Made by a program: the position numbers and the translations under genes
In this document: positions 37,930 to 52,500 of the stretch, piece by piece
Numbering within the stretch: the first letter of the stretch is position 1
How the letters are laid out: each line of letters opens with the position of its first letter
The notes under the pieces: model-generated
Told to the model about the DNA's origin: nothing
Seen by the model: only the letters and a program-made list of their open reading frames with translations
Databases searched by the model: none
From: Chrysomallon squamiferum
Taxonomy: Eukaryota; Mollusca; Gastropoda; Neomphalida; Peltospiridae
NCBI GenBank assembly: GCA_012295275.1
Contig: CM022677.1
Coordinates: 12,267,723 to 12,331,722 of the forward strand
Direction: 5' to 3'
DNA length: 64,000 nt

Positions 37930-39409
37930 ATTCCCTGCAATAGCTAAGACTTCCTGCATCAACTGAGTTCCTGTATTTGCAGTTTTTAAAAGTAATTATG
38001 AATAAAGAATAACAGACTAACACTACTTGTTTTGTTTTGTTTTATACGTGACAAATATTCTGTAATGATTAGAATGTAGCTTACAGGCGCACTACACTTT
38101 ACACACATATCAGTAACAGCAAGAATGTCTTCTGTTTTCCACTGTGTGGATAAAAAGAAACAGAATAATAGTTATCCGATACACATGTCGTGAGACAGTG
38201 GCTGGAACAGAATACACTCAGGTTAAATAAGATGACTAAAATTCAGCAATTTTTGTTTACAGTAGAATTTGTTTTTATGAATAGGTGAGATAAAATAAGA
38301 GTAAATCTCCAACCCAGACATTTTAGATTTTATTATTATTATTATTAGTTGTAGTAGTAATAATAATATTAGTAGTAGTAGTACTACTACTACTTCAACT
38401 GCTGCTATTATTATTATTATTATTATTTAAAGTATTATTAAAGTATTATTATTATTAAAAGTATTTGATATTTAAAAATAGTTTGACTTTGTACTGTATC
38501 GTTTAAAAACTTCACTATAATGAACGAGCTAACTGAAAGGCTATGAAAACCAGCGAAGCGATAACTTGTATTATTCATACTGGTCTGTAAGACGTTTTTG
38601 GGCTCATGTTTTTCAGAGACACTATTCTCATATATATATATATATATATATGAATTAAGAATGATATGAAAGTTATCACCTTTCTAATAAATACGTAAGG
38701 TAAACTGCAAGATGTGTTAAATTAAAATACTTAGAAAACAATTGTGTTAAGTATATTTGTCAGCTAGTAACACTGCTGACATAATATTCAATCCTCTTTC
38801 AATTCCCTATTTCCAAACTTTTGAGAATTGCTCTCTGATTCAAACAGAAATATACTTACTTGGTTTAACAAAACAATAAAATATATAATAATATAATTTC
38901 ATGAATTTAATCGTTTCTTTCTTTCTGTCTGTCTTTGTTTATTTATTTTAAATAGAATGAAATAAAATTTATGTAATAAAGGAATATATATTACTATTCT
39001 TTTATTAATATTGTGTATACGTGGCTAAATCATATATTGACCTTGTTTCACGTCTTTCCTTATTATTGTTTATTTGAATATCTTAAGAAAACACCTGATG
39101 CTTTAAAGAAGAAGTAATTTTGGCGGCTATTATCTTTCTCCGACCTTCTACAAACCAGTTGCTGTCATTATTACTATATGTGTGATAGACTTTAACACGC
39201 ATTTTAAAAATTAATGAACTGCTCTATGTTAAGGTTGTTGTTACTTTTACTGCTGTTTACTGTACCAGAAGCATTTAAAACTTTCACGATTATTTTTTAC
39301 TCAGAAGAAACAAAAGTGTTCTAAAAAATGTCAAGGCGTCCACCCCTTTATTGAAATTGGTATATTCCACTCACCGAGTGACGTCTGTCAAAACCGACTT
39401 GTCCGCCAG
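37928..39409. other. Nothing recognised
   Basis: AT-rich spacer with (TTA)n and (TAG)n patches at 38330-38455 and (TA)n at 38630-38650, ending at the right arm boundary. Confidence 0.5.
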
Positions 39410-39488
39410 AAAACTGACATTGCAGACGAATAGAATAGAAGTGTTTGCAGGTGTTAAAATTTACATTTCTTAAGACAAAGGTAAGAAG

Positions 39489-39522
<34 letters not shown>

Positions 39523-40378
39523 TGTTGTTGTTGTTGTTGTTGTTGTCGTTAGTGTAAGATATTATAAAATAAAAAGTAATCTAGGTTATTCTCATAATAA
39601 AATTTCTGTGCAAAATTGTTTTGTGTTAGAGTGGTCAGAGAAAAGTAGTGTCTGGCGATGTGTTGTCGCATTTATCTTTCTCGATTACTTTATCAGTGAA
39701 TGAAGCCACTAAAAATTTGTTGAGTTCGACGTTAATAAAATAATGTTCACCAGCAAGCAGAAATTCATTCGTTCACTATGAAATGTTTCGTTCTTATTAC
39801 ACTGAATACATTACTTCTGTGAATGTCACGTTTCTTTCATTGTCAACATTCGAGTTTTACCATGAAAATGAATGAGCTTGGTTACGTAGCATAGGCCGAA
39901 ATAGTGGTTCGCGAAATTACCTTGCAGCATTCATGGACACGTCACAAATGTTTATTTATTTATTTATTTATTTATTTCATGCTTTGTTATATAACGTATT
40001 ACAGTAGAACTGTCGTTTTCCTTCTCAAACTTACTTCACAAGGTTAAATTTAGCAAGTTTGTAATTCACTTTAATAGTTCTTTTATTTTTTTACAAACAA
40101 AATGAAATTAATAAATGAATAAATAAATGAGTAGCTTAAATAGCATATTTATAATTTTATAATTAAATTCGCCCGTTTGTTTATTTATTTTATCCTTTCA
40201 TTTATTTATTTATTTGTATATTCCGTTGGCCCTTTGAAGTAAACGGAATTGATATTTTATTTTTATTTTGTGTGTGAATTTTTTCTTTACTTTTGTTTGT
40301 TTGTGGTTTTGATTAAAAAATCTTTTAATTTTGACCTCCACTGCTATTCTTGTTATCTCTTATTGTTATTTATTTATT

Positions 40379-40383
<5 letters not shown>

Positions 40384-40447
<64 letters not shown>

Positions 40448-40556
40448 TAGTTACATTTTTCTTTCTCGGTATTTTCCTTTTTATCTTTTCTGATTCTTCT
40501 ATGTTGTTGCTGTTGTTATCATTGTTATCAACTGCTATTCTTATTATATCTTATTG

Positions 40557-40607
<51 letters not shown>

Positions 40608-40610
40608 TTA
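40384..40610. repeat. (TTA)n and (TTTA)n tracts upstream of right TRIM-like gene
   Basis: A (TTA)n run at 40386-40447 and a (TTTA)n run at 40557-40607 sit inside two copies of a 180-240-bp direct duplication (ACATTTTTCTTTCTC and TTGTTGCTGTTGTTAT in each). The left arm lacks this expansion. Confidence 0.85.
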
Positions 40611-40741
40611 TTATTATTATTTAGTTACATTTTTCTTTCTCTGTATTTTTCTTTTTATCTTCTCTGATTCGTCTATGTTGTTGCTGTTGTTATTATTGTT
40701 ATTTATTTATTTATTATTATTATTGTTATTGTTATTCACAG

Positions 40742-42765
40742 ATATGGCAACAGCTGCAAACTCTGATGATAATCTTTCGTGCTGCATTTGTTCAGAACTT
40801 TTCAAGAAGCCGCGAATATTATATTGTGGACATTCGTTCTGCAGCAAATGCCTGCAGGACTATATAAGCCATAATTACAACAACAACGACATACAAATCA
40901 CCTGCCCGTTCTGCAGGCAGGATGTCCACATACCAGACAGCACGAAACCAGTGTATACATGGGCAGATCAATTCCCTATAAACCTTTCACTACAGAACGC
41001 CGCTAATGATCGGCTACAATCAAAGTTTTGTGAGTCAGCAGTGTTGTGTTTAGATTCGTTACAACAAAATACTAAAAAAAGAAAAAATTTAGTGATTGTT
41101 TAACTAAAGATATTAACCATCACAAGCTAAAGAAATAGAGGAAACTTTATTTATGACATTCTTCTACTCAGATTTTTAAAGTAGTTGATCAAATAAATTC
41201 TAGAACTTCACATTGTAGGCATACCTTTATTAATAATGGTAGTTCTAGTTAATTAATTGACTGATTGATTATTTATTTATTTATTTGTTTCAGCTAAAAA
41301 GGGAGATCACATGTCACTTCTGAGTTCTGTTTCTGAAAGTCTCAAAACCTTTAAAGAAATTCTTCAGACAGAGATGGATGATATGATCGAGCGACTTCGC
41401 CAAGCTGTCGATATCAACGTCGTGGACACTACAGAAGAAGTCAGAAGGATTGGTAACATATTAATCACAGATTTTACTGCCGCAGTCCACAAAGAACAAG
41501 ACAGGTTAATAAGAGAAATAGAAAAATCTCAGAACTTTGTAAACTCAGAAATAGACAAATTATTCAATGAACACAAATATCTGATTGAGGAAAACGAAAT
41601 AATGATAAAATTGGGGGAAGATTTGCTGACAAGAAAATCAGAGTCAGATGTAAAAATTAACATTTTAAAATTCACCAAACTTCAAAACACAACTTCCGAG
41701 TTTTTGTTCAAATCTCGTTCCCAAATAGAAAAAACAAAGTTTAAAATAAATCTGATAAAATCTGACAAAAAGGCAGAAATGTCAGTCGACATTGGAGAAA
41801 TATCCACAAATATCCAAACAGGCACACAGATAGACACACTCAAACACACAGACACCATTAACACCGAAGCACAAGATACAGACACACAGATAGACAGACT
41901 AATAGACACACTCAAACACACAGACACAATTGACACGGAAACACAACACACAGACACACAGATAGACAGACAGACAGACACACTCAAACACACAGACACC
42001 ATTAACATCAAAACACAAAAAGATAAAACACATCCTTGGCCGGTTTCTCTGCTGGTGACAGGTGCAGACAAAAGTAAAACTGTTGTTAGTGATTGCATCA
42101 ATGAATGTGTAAAATGTTTTTGTTTAGAAAGAAAATCACTGATAAAAAGATTCGAAACTTCGTCTCCACCATGGGGTCTTGCTGAATCACGTGATCAGCT
42201 GGGTGATGTTGTTGTTGTTGTTGCTCTGCCATGGGAAAGTAAAATATTGTTTTTAAATTTGAAAAACTTCAAACTGATCAAAACAGTTAAAACTATTAAA
42301 GGTTATCGGTTTATCGCTGTGTCACCTGGCAACCGTCTCGCGGTCACTGGGTATAATCAGTGCTTGGACATACTGACAGACAGTGGTCAGCTCATTAATT
42401 CTATCTCAACAGATTTGATCCCCGAACCGTCACGTCTCACAGTTCACGATCAATGTCTGATTGTTGTGTCAGATCTAAACAGTTTAGTTTGTGTGACGTC
42501 ATCAGGTGACGTCAAATGGGTGTCACGTGATTCAGACAAACTGAGAAACTTGACAGGTGTTACATGTGACAGGGAGGGAAATATTTTTGTTTGTGCTTTT
42601 AAAAGAAAGTGTGTTGTTCAGTTGTCACGAGATGGTAACGTTACACGTGACATCCTCACACGCCATGATGGACTGTCCGGACCTTTGTCTGTATGTTGTG
42701 TTGACAACAAACTGTACGTGGCACAGAACAATACAATAAAAATATTTACTTGGTGTAAAAAGTAA
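40742..42765 (+). CDS. RING-coiled coil-propeller protein (TRIM-like E3 ligase), right copy
   Basis: Exon 1 is 40742-41029 (ATG 40744, CACAG acceptor before it, GTGAGT donor after). Exon 2 is 41294-42765 (TTTCAG acceptor), joined in phase 1 to give 585 aa. The RING is C3HC4 with all eight ligands kept (CCIC, CGHSFCSKC, CPFC). The coiled coil runs from SLLSSVSESL onward, the TDTIN/TQID linker covers 41818-42030, and the propeller contains GVTCDREGNIFVCAF. Against the left copy the first exon differs at 20 of 286 bases and 12 of 95 residues, with no zinc ligand changed. The upstream open frame from 40249 is TTA/TTTA repeat translated as Tyr/Leu/Ile and is not part of the gene. The gene reads away from the left copy. 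Loss of one residue in the propeller (YNQ for FSNQ) explains the length difference. Confidence 0.88.
41818..42030 (+). repeat. Coding minisatellite in TRIM-like linker, right copy
   Basis: CACAGACACC/CAGATAGACAGACT-type units of about 72 nt encode TLKHTDTINTEAQDTDTQID-like repeats. The unit content differs from the left copy, while flanking coiled coil and propeller align without large gaps. Confidence 0.8.
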
Positions 42766-42841
42766 ACTTCAACCTGTCTGCTAACTTAGTTTCACTTTAA
42801 CTGTTTTGAAGATGAAAGTCCACAAACATTTCTTTCTGATA

Positions 42842-42847
42842 AATAAA
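42842..42847 (+). terminator. Polyadenylation signal of right TRIM-like gene
   Basis: AATAAA 77 bp after the TAA stop, conserved with the left copy. Confidence 0.6.
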
Positions 42848-42980
42848 CAGAAAATCAGTTATTTATTTATTGTAAGGTAATTAATTTAGTTAATTTGTTT
42901 ACTTTGTTTATTTTTATTTTTATATATGTTATTTATTTATTATGAATTACTTTTGAAATTTTCACCCAGTTTTGTCATTT

Positions 42981-42982
<2 letters not shown>

Positions 42983-43050
<68 letters not shown>
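42983..43050. repeat. (CT)n microsatellite, long allele
   Basis: 68 bp, against 24 bp at the mirrored site. Confidence 0.95.
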
Positions 43051-43051
<1 letters not shown>

Positions 43052-43644
43052 AACAATTATATTATTTTGTAAAGTAGTTTATTTCAAAGAATGTTGTATT
43101 TAAAATATATTTGTACATATTCAAGTGTATTCAAACCAAAAATATGATAATAAATAAAATTATTTTGTCATTATTTCATTTAAATTTTAAAACTATTTTA
43201 CCTTGTTTCGTAATCTTTGTCTGTATAGCTACCTATATATTCAGCTAGCTCTATGTATGTCTGTGTGTGTAATATAATTAATGTGTAGTACAAAGTAGTT
43301 CACTGTGGAGATTTATTATAAATTTATTATTAACGGCTTATACAGATTAGTGTTTTGGGGATCCCTGGCATTCTCAACTATTCTTCTCCTTTTTCTTTTT
43401 ATTCTGCTTGACATATTTTATAAAATTCTGTCTTAGACATTAAATTAAGTCTAATTTTTCAATTATTATTTATTTATTTATTCTGTTAAGGCAAACAAAT
43501 AAATAAACAAATAAAAGGAAAGAAGGGAAAAGACATACAGAGACACACACACAAAATAAAAATATAATCAGAGAAACAACCGCACAAACGAAAATTGTTA
43601 AGCAAAGAAAAAACAAAAAAAGCAAACAAAACCTTACTTGAGGT

Positions 43645-43790
43645 ATACTTGTTTTAAATCCGGGTGTTAGCGATCATGTTTCGTCTTTATTTAGTGTGCA
43701 CGTTCAAGTTAATTAGAGTAGGGAACAGTTCACAGTATTCACATAGCAGGGGCACATGGGCGGAACTGCGATCTGAAGTATTTTTTATTT
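43645..43790 (+). repeat. Dispersed repeat family, mirrored copy
   Basis: Arm counterpart of 10808-10940: TTTTAAATCCGGGTGTTAGC, then TGTTTCGTCTTTATTTAGTG. It shows the family predates the arm duplication. Confidence 0.7.
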
Positions 43791-45207
43791 ATTTATTTAT
43801 TTATTTTTTGAGTATTATTATTATTGTTGTTGAAGTTGTTTTTGTTATTTTTGGATCAGTTTATTTATTTTACAACATTAACAATAATAGCACGAATATG
43901 AACATTAACCGTAATCATTTTATCTACATACCCAACTACATACATACGACATAGATACTCTCATATACATTCATAAACATATGTATATACCCATATGTAC
44001 ATGCATATCACTGCATTGCGATTATTCTCATTGTGCAGTCTAAACGTAACAAAACAGAATATTGATTCCTGAATAAATACATATACACAAGTATATGTAC
44101 AGCAACATTAACACACAAATATGTTCATACACAGACAGAAGCGGGCGTACGTACACACGCACACACACACACATATATTAAACTACTGTTTTAATGTTTG
44201 CTTTTCCTCTTCTTTGTCGTATTATTATTATTATTATTATCATTAACTATTATTGCTATTATTATTATTATTATTATTATTACTACTACTACTTCTATTA
44301 CTACTATTATTAGTGTTACTAATGACATTGTTGATATACCATACAGATATCATATAGAAAAAACACCAGAAAAAAAAGAGGAAAAAAAAACAATATATTC
44401 CTAGATAGGTACACAGAGCTGTGTAAGTAGTAGATACTTAGACACAAAACATATACTTCTACATACACACACACGGTGATACGCATACAGAAGAAAACAT
44501 ACACAACATACAAAGTTTACTTGTATAGATACAAACAGATATAATCATGAACATATAAAACACACACAATGGTTGCTTAAATAGATAGAAATAGTTTTAC
44601 ACATATAATAAAGATAAATAAACATAACAGAGATAAAACATAAAACACGCACAAGTATGACACAAAATGTATATGCCGCATTGCACGCTTTATCTTCTAG
44701 CTGACTTTTGATGTTTCATTTAAAGTGTGCCAGCCACAGACCCACAACTTGAGGCTTCTTTGCTTCAGCTTTTGGTTTGAGTTTTGGCTTGAGTGGTATT
44801 TGAGTGTTAGCTTGTTATGAAGAACTTTTTCAAGCTTCACAGTTTAGTTAATAGTGAGGTAACAAAAATAAAAACACAACAAATCTGAAACTCGCTTTGA
44901 GATTTTTATATACATATACTGCCTGTTCACAGGAACAAGGTAAGGCTATCAGTATCACAACCAATATTCAAGTGTAAAAAGCAAATACAAGAAATCGTGA
45001 AAAAAAAATTACAAAAAGAGAAGAAACAGAATTATGCATAATGTTACAGGCTTATAGATAACACTATATGAATTATATTTGACACAAGTAATTATTATTT
45101 TTATTATTATTATTTTTTTTTCTTAAATTTATTATAAAAATATGTAACATAAACTTCAAAACTATTGGTTATAAATAATAATGAAAATTAAATGAAATTA
45201 AGTAAAA

Positions 45208-45243
<36 letters not shown>

Positions 45244-45929
45244 TATATAGACATTTATATATTATATATCTAAATGCAATGCAAACAATAACTCAAATCA
45301 GAGTAAATTCATATGAAAATGGAGAGAAAAAAGTTCATTTTTAATCAATTAAATGCAGTGAAAATACTTTATGAATGAAAATATGGTGAGAAAAAAATAG
45401 TGGTGGGGAAATCAGGATATGATGATGATAATGATGATGTATATCACTTTTGGATATGTAAGGGAAAAAAATTAAAATAATGATAAAATAAATAAAACGA
45501 AATACATATATATATAAAAATAAAATAAAAAAATAAAATTCAAAATATTGTGAATCCAGTTTCATTCTATAATAATAATATCACTAAAATTAAATTTTAG
45601 CCAGCAGCAAAAAACAACAACATAAAAAACAAAAACAGAAAGGAAATGAAAATTTAATTAAACAAATATTTAATCTGTGTAGTCTATATATAGCATAAAA
45701 CAAACCAGTGTAATATTAGATTTAACTATTATTGTTTTATCAATTATATATTGTTTATTTTATAATCTATTTTTATTTCACTCATAACTTTGATTTTTTT
45801 TTCTTATTATATCTGACATATTATTAATTATTGTTAATTAATATTTTTATTAAAACAAGACACTCAGAAATTAAATTAATATAATGATGAAGATAGCAAT
45901 ATTATTTTACAACTTTGCAAAGAATTTAA

Positions 45930-45999
<70 letters not shown>

Positions 46000-46542
46000 G
46001 AAAGTTTTACAGAGCTTTGTGTTCAAATTTAAAGTATTTTACAGATTTAAATTTCTCTGCACAAATTTTAACGCACAAAACACACAATAAATAAAATAAA
46101 TATGGAAGGCACTGTGTCCTTGTGTGTGTTTTCTCACAATTCAAAAAGCAGAAATAAATAAAATTAAGTTAGAAAAACCCACATTCCAATGTAATATAAT
46201 AAAATGTATAATGAAAGAAAAAACATTACAAAAATAAATCAATGTTAATATGTATTTTTGAAGTCTGTGACTTGTAATACATAATATACAAATACACAAG
46301 AACAAACCCAGTCATTAATCTGCAAGCTTTTATGAGATCCACAGTGTAAAATTATGTGACCAAAATTTACACTGTTATTTAGACACACAGGATTTCACCA
46401 TACAGTTATCTTGCCTAGATGACAAACATTTAGTGTAACTCAGTTTATTAAATGTAGGCAAATACACAGATCTAAATAAAACCATGCTCTGTATGTAGTA
46501 GATTAAAAATATTATCAGTTTAGTATTATTAAAATAATAATG

Positions 46543-46588
<46 letters not shown>

Positions 46589-48125
46589 TAATGATAATAA
46601 AAATAATAATAATGATGAGATAATTTATTTAAAAAAAACAGATATTATCTTATTGATATATGTATACAAAGCATTACATTTAGCTAAATGAAACTACATT
46701 AACTTAGATGAAAACTGTAAGTAGTAAAATGTTCTCGATATTATTTTGATTTAGATTTAATCTAATATGTCTCTACCTATATAACATTGTTTTCTGGATT
46801 AATGTCCTTAATATTATCATCAATCTAAAATTATTCAAAATGATATGTCTTAGAGATTTCTATATGGTTTAGTTTCAAACTTGCTAATTGAAATACACTT
46901 TTAAAAATTTCTTTAAAAGAATCTGTAGTTATGAATAATCATTATGCCTCCATTATGTATGCAAATAGTAAAACAGTGAAACCAAACGTTAGTTCTATAG
47001 CCATACATTTCTGCAAACCCTCTTCAAGGATTTCTGTAAGAAATTTACAGAAACAAATTTTATTAATATATTAATATCATATTTATCTTTTATTAGGGAT
47101 GAGATTTTCTTGGTGTGTGTAAAAATGTAAAAAGTTAATTTAGGTTTCTTTATTAATGAAATTGTTGTGAACTGCTGATCATGTGTATTGTAGAGACATG
47201 ATTGCTCATCACAGTTTTAAAACTTAGAACTGGTTAATTAATTAATAATAATAATAATAATAATAAAAAGATACAATAGTAAAAATGATAAAGAAGAAAA
47301 TATTCCTGCCACCAGTTTCTGGTAACAAAAACAGAACATGGTTTTTACTGAAGGAAGTTTTCATGAATTTTACTTTGAAATACTCGTTTCTTTCACATTT
47401 AAAACTATAGAACTTGAATTCATCATGAAACACAACTGGAAAATTCCACAGGTATAAAACACAACTCTTTTTATAAATAAGTAAGTCATTTATGATTAAG
47501 AAGCAATAGACAGTAGCACATTATTACAGGATTAAATCAGTTTTGAATGCAGAAACTGTAATGCAGGCAGATTAATCATGATACAAATATTTCCCATCTG
47601 AAAAAACTTGCAGCTATATCTGACAAACAGTGATTTGAAATATCACGAGTTCATTCTAAATTTTATTTTACACCCTATGAATTAAAAATCTCAATATTCA
47701 GAAAATGATTAATTATTTTAAGCTCATTTCTAGATTACATAAGAAATTAAATGAATACAAATATTTTTAAATTAGCATGTTTCATTAGCATATTTAAATA
47801 ACGTTTCATATTTAAAATCATCACACTTCAATTTAAAGTTGGTTTAAAAATGCCGTTAAACCTGAATTGAAAAATAGTATTGTGAAAAATACATGAACAT
47901 GAAAAAATGACAAAACGAAGTGATATGAATTTTTTAATGTATATCATCAAAGCCAAATTTACAGATATTCAGGAAATGTAACACAGTAGCAATATGGTCC
48001 ACAATAAAAAAAAAACATGATTAAATAAATGTTTTTATTTAAATTTTAAATTTTTGAATATTATTATATATCAGTTTAATATTATTATTAATATTATATA
48101 TGACTAATGGATTTTGTTATCTAAA

Positions 48126-48166
<41 letters not shown>

Positions 48167-49254
48167 ATAATAATAATAATAAAACAATAATAATAATAAT
48201 TATAATATTTGCTACTAATTAATGTAGATCCTTTCTTTTTCACTGTGGCAAGTATTAACAATTTGATAATTTTTGCTTATGTCAGTTTCGATGTTAAAAT
48301 AATAATAATAATAATAATAATAAAATAACAAAAGGCACAATAGCAAAAGTAGCAAATGTTACTGCATTAATCAAACAAGTAAATCATTCTCTGAACCACT
48401 TTTGTTTAATCTACTGCAAGTATTAAGATGGTATAAAAATGATCAGTAAAGCTGGAAACACTTTATAAAAACATGACAGTGACTTAGCAACTTTGTGTAC
48501 CTTTTATAGAAACAGGTCACATTTACTTCACTCAAAGAACATGGAAAAAAGTCTCATACAACAAATACTAAAAGTATTATTTGTCATAAGGCATTGAGTT
48601 TAAATATTCAGTTATAATTTACTAAAAATAAAAAAACGTGAGCAATATTTTTAATGTATTCAAAAAAAAATAAAAAATAAAAAATAAAAAAAATAATAAT
48701 AAAAATAAAAGAAAATAAAAGAAAATTACCTGACTGGTTTAGCTAAGAAAAAGCTCTTGAAATTAATGGATGTATTTTTTGTTTTTATAAAAACAAAAAG
48801 TGAATCAATGTTCTCTAAATTAGGGGTTAAATTTCCAATGTAGCTTTTTGTTTATTTTATTCATGGTTATAAGATTAAAAAAAAAAGAAAGAAAGAAACA
48901 AAAGAAACAAACTTTGTTTAACTATGAAATATTTCTTCAGATATCTAGATATTTTGAAAGACTATACAAACAATTGTAATATATAGTTTCTGCATCTGAC
49001 AAACTACTGCAAGAAGTGAAAGAAAAGTTTTTGAAAAATTGGCGTTTTCATGGTAAAGATATTAAAGAAAGAAAAGAAAAAATAGAATATTGTCCAAAAA
49101 AATATTAAAAAAAGAATAAATAAATAAATAAAAACAAAACAGAAAAATAAAAACATTTGTCATCACAAATTGTAACCATGACAACAATGTAAAGAGCCAA
49201 CTGCTGCTGCAGCTGCTGATGATGTCTGGATAATGGTGATGTGTGTTGTGAGAT
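43791..49254. other. Gene-poor arm segment, mirror of 5339-10800
   Basis: Nearly identical to the left arm in reverse complement, including (TAA)n runs at 45933-45997 and 46535-46585 and a (TAC)n run near 48128-48166. No gene supported. Confidence 0.7.
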
Positions 49255-49556
49255 CTACATCTTTCTTTGAGTTGCTGGTGGTTTCCCAGTCTTCCAGAGA
49301 GAATTGTGAATAACAACAGCATCAATGGACACAGATAAATGTTTGGCTGATGTCACTTCAGTGAAACTTTTAGCCCCAGAATTATATCTGTGAGAAAAAC
49401 AAAATAATATTAACTAATTTATTACATGATAATTAAAACAATAATTCATTAGTACTGACTCATTCCTAATCAGGACATTTCTTAGAACTTTTTTGTTTTC
49501 AGTGAAATATTTTATTCTTGAGTGGTTGTTTCTGTGAGATAATTAATAAACTATAA

Positions 49557-49592
<36 letters not shown>

Positions 49593-52500
49593 TTGAATCT
49601 AAATAAAGTATTTGGTTTTTATTAATCAGAAATTATATATTGATACATTCTTTATCATCACTATTGAATCACACAACTACAGTAAAGTGATTAACTTCTT
49701 GTTACAGGCTCTATAATTTTTTTATTGACATACACAAAAATTTAAATCTTGTTCAAAAGCATCTACCTTTCACTTGGTCAGTATAAAAGTTAAAAATTAT
49801 TTTCAAAATAACTAATTAGTAAATACATTATTTGCAGACACATATATTTTACATTATATTAATGAGCTGCATGTTGAGAAATGTACAAATTTATAAATAT
49901 AAAAATAAACTTTCTTATCTAAAAGATTTATTTATATAGCAATGTGCATGATGATAGACATAAAAATATATTAAATAAGTGCTTACTTAATAAAACTATG
50001 TATTTATATAGTAATATTTACTATGACAGATACAAAATATTAAATGTATACTTACTTATAAAACCTATGGATCATTTTATTGGTAATTGCTTTATGATAA
50101 CTTTGTCTGTTTTGGGTGTGAAAGAATATAGATCCCTGTACTGACATTCTTCATCTCAAAACAGAATTACAAAGTGTTTAGCATCAGACTTAGCCAGTTC
50201 CTAGATACACAAACAAACAAGCAAATAAACAAACAAACAAATGAATAAATAAACTGGTAAATAAATAAATAAATAAATAAATTAGTAAATAAAAATATAA
50301 ACAAATACACTGATAAACAAAAAAAAAATAAAAAAAATAAATATACATATTTGGTATTTTGCTTTGCAATAATAACAAATGGCATAAAATTAAAGTCATT
50401 ACTGATAACATTATAGACCCTCACACCTATCCAGTATATGTATTCCATTGTGAGGTATTCCTATAATTTTCCAACAATTAATAACAATGACCTCAGAAGG
50501 GTGATCAGACTTAGAAATGTATGTTGTCATTGGAATAAAAGACACAATAATAACAAACAATAGTAAAATACTGTACATTAACAAGTGTGGGATAAATCAG
50601 AACAAAAATTAATTCACTTATAAAATCTTTCTTATTATTGTTTGTTTTCTTAAAGACAATCAAATATAATGAAAGAATAATTCTGCAAGAAAATTAAATG
50701 AACTGTATGAGGTAAAAGTATGTGTTAACTTTTACCTCTAAAACTTTGTTTTTCAGGTCTGTGTTGATGATGCCTGTGAGATGTTGAGGATGATGTGATG
50801 ATTAGATTTTTAACTTGGCTTCATGTACAGCTTTGGTCCTGTTCAAAAAAAGAAATAAAACAATACTGACAAAATAAACATTGTGATTAATTTAGGATTA
50901 AAAAATGAATAAAGTGGGGGTTTTTAGGTTTAGAAATGTTACTATAATATCCTGACTGAAAGAATTTAAATATATTTTACAATCTTTTTAATGTGAAAGG
51001 ATAAGAATATGTTCAATTTAAAACATTTAAAAATTCAGTTTTACAATACTGTGAAGCAATTACTAATGGCTAAAATGGATTTAAAAAAGTAAAAAAAACA
51101 AACATGTGACCTGATATTCAAAGCTACTCATACTGACAATAACAAAAACATCAATAATAAAAGTATTGATGATGTAGTAATAAATGTTGCTTTTAATAAC
51201 AGAGGTAAATCTCAAGAAATAAGAGTTTTCTAACCTGAACATTCACCAGCTTCACTTCCATCCATTCTTGAAGTTCTTCTTCCTCACCGGTACAAATCTG
51301 TATTAAATGATAAAAATAAAAAATCTAAATAAATAAAAAAGTTAATATCAACCATAAATCCTTAACGTTTAGGAAACTGGAGTAGAAATAATTATGAACC
51401 TAGTAAAATAAAAAATAAGCATAAAACACAAACTTGTAGGAGAGGTTTATGATGTAATGGAGTTAGACTGCAGCATCATGTTGCCACATGATCACAAATT
51501 GTATAATTTATATTCTTTATGATTAATGTACAAATACATTAGTTACTCTACATTATAAATAGTACCAGTAATAATTAATGCTTTATCTCATCATTAATTT
51601 ATTGTAACACTTAACCACTTACTAAGTTTAGTAATAAATTTTCCATGAAAATTAATTAAATTCTCTAGATAGTGTTTTGACTGTACATGTATGTAATAAC
51701 ATATATCAATAAAGCTTAAACACATAAATTTAAGAAAAACAGGTTTCAATAATTCTTATCTATTAAATTTAGCAACTTCTTAATTTAGATTTGACAATAA
51801 TAATTAGCAGGGTTTGAAAATAAGAAAATTAAATAACAAGTGAGTAAGCTAATTAAACCAAAATATAACCTGCAAATAAAGATTTAAAATAATATTTCAC
51901 AGAAAACATAATTTATGATTTAACAGCCCTGTAATAATAACTAATATTTATAAATCTAGACTGACAATGATGACAATGAAGAGGATTAAAATGGAGACAT
52001 TTACAAGACAATACATGAAGATGTTGCAGATGCTAAATCAGTTAATCTCTAAATAAATGATGTTATTAAACAACAACAAAACAATAATAATAAAAATAAA
52101 ATAAATAAATAAATAAATAATAATAAAATGGTGATTTCTAACTATATTATTTTGATGCATCTTTCTAAATCTACATGGCATAAAGTCTGCAACTTCTTCT
52201 TACATTTTGTGTGCATTTTGGCAAATATTAAATAGTTCCTTTCAATTAAATTTTTTTTCAGTATTAGTTAAAAACTGAATTTGTTTACATTAATACAAAT
52301 AGCAGTAATATATTTTGAAATAATATATTAAGAAATTAAGAACAGCAGTGTATTTAAAAAAATAAATTATTAATCTGATAAATAAAAAATATGTATAATC
52401 GGGGTGTTTCATGCAGTAGCATGCTGTTATAAGCTCTATCAAGTTAATATCTGTGTTTATGTCTGTGTTTATGTCTATATATATATATATATATTCTGCA

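Noticed and set aside
40249-40740. Long Tyr/Leu/Ile-rich N-terminal extension of the right RING exon
   Set aside because: It is translated (TTA)n and (TTTA)n; the left copy has no such extension and a CACAG acceptor sits just before the conserved ATG.
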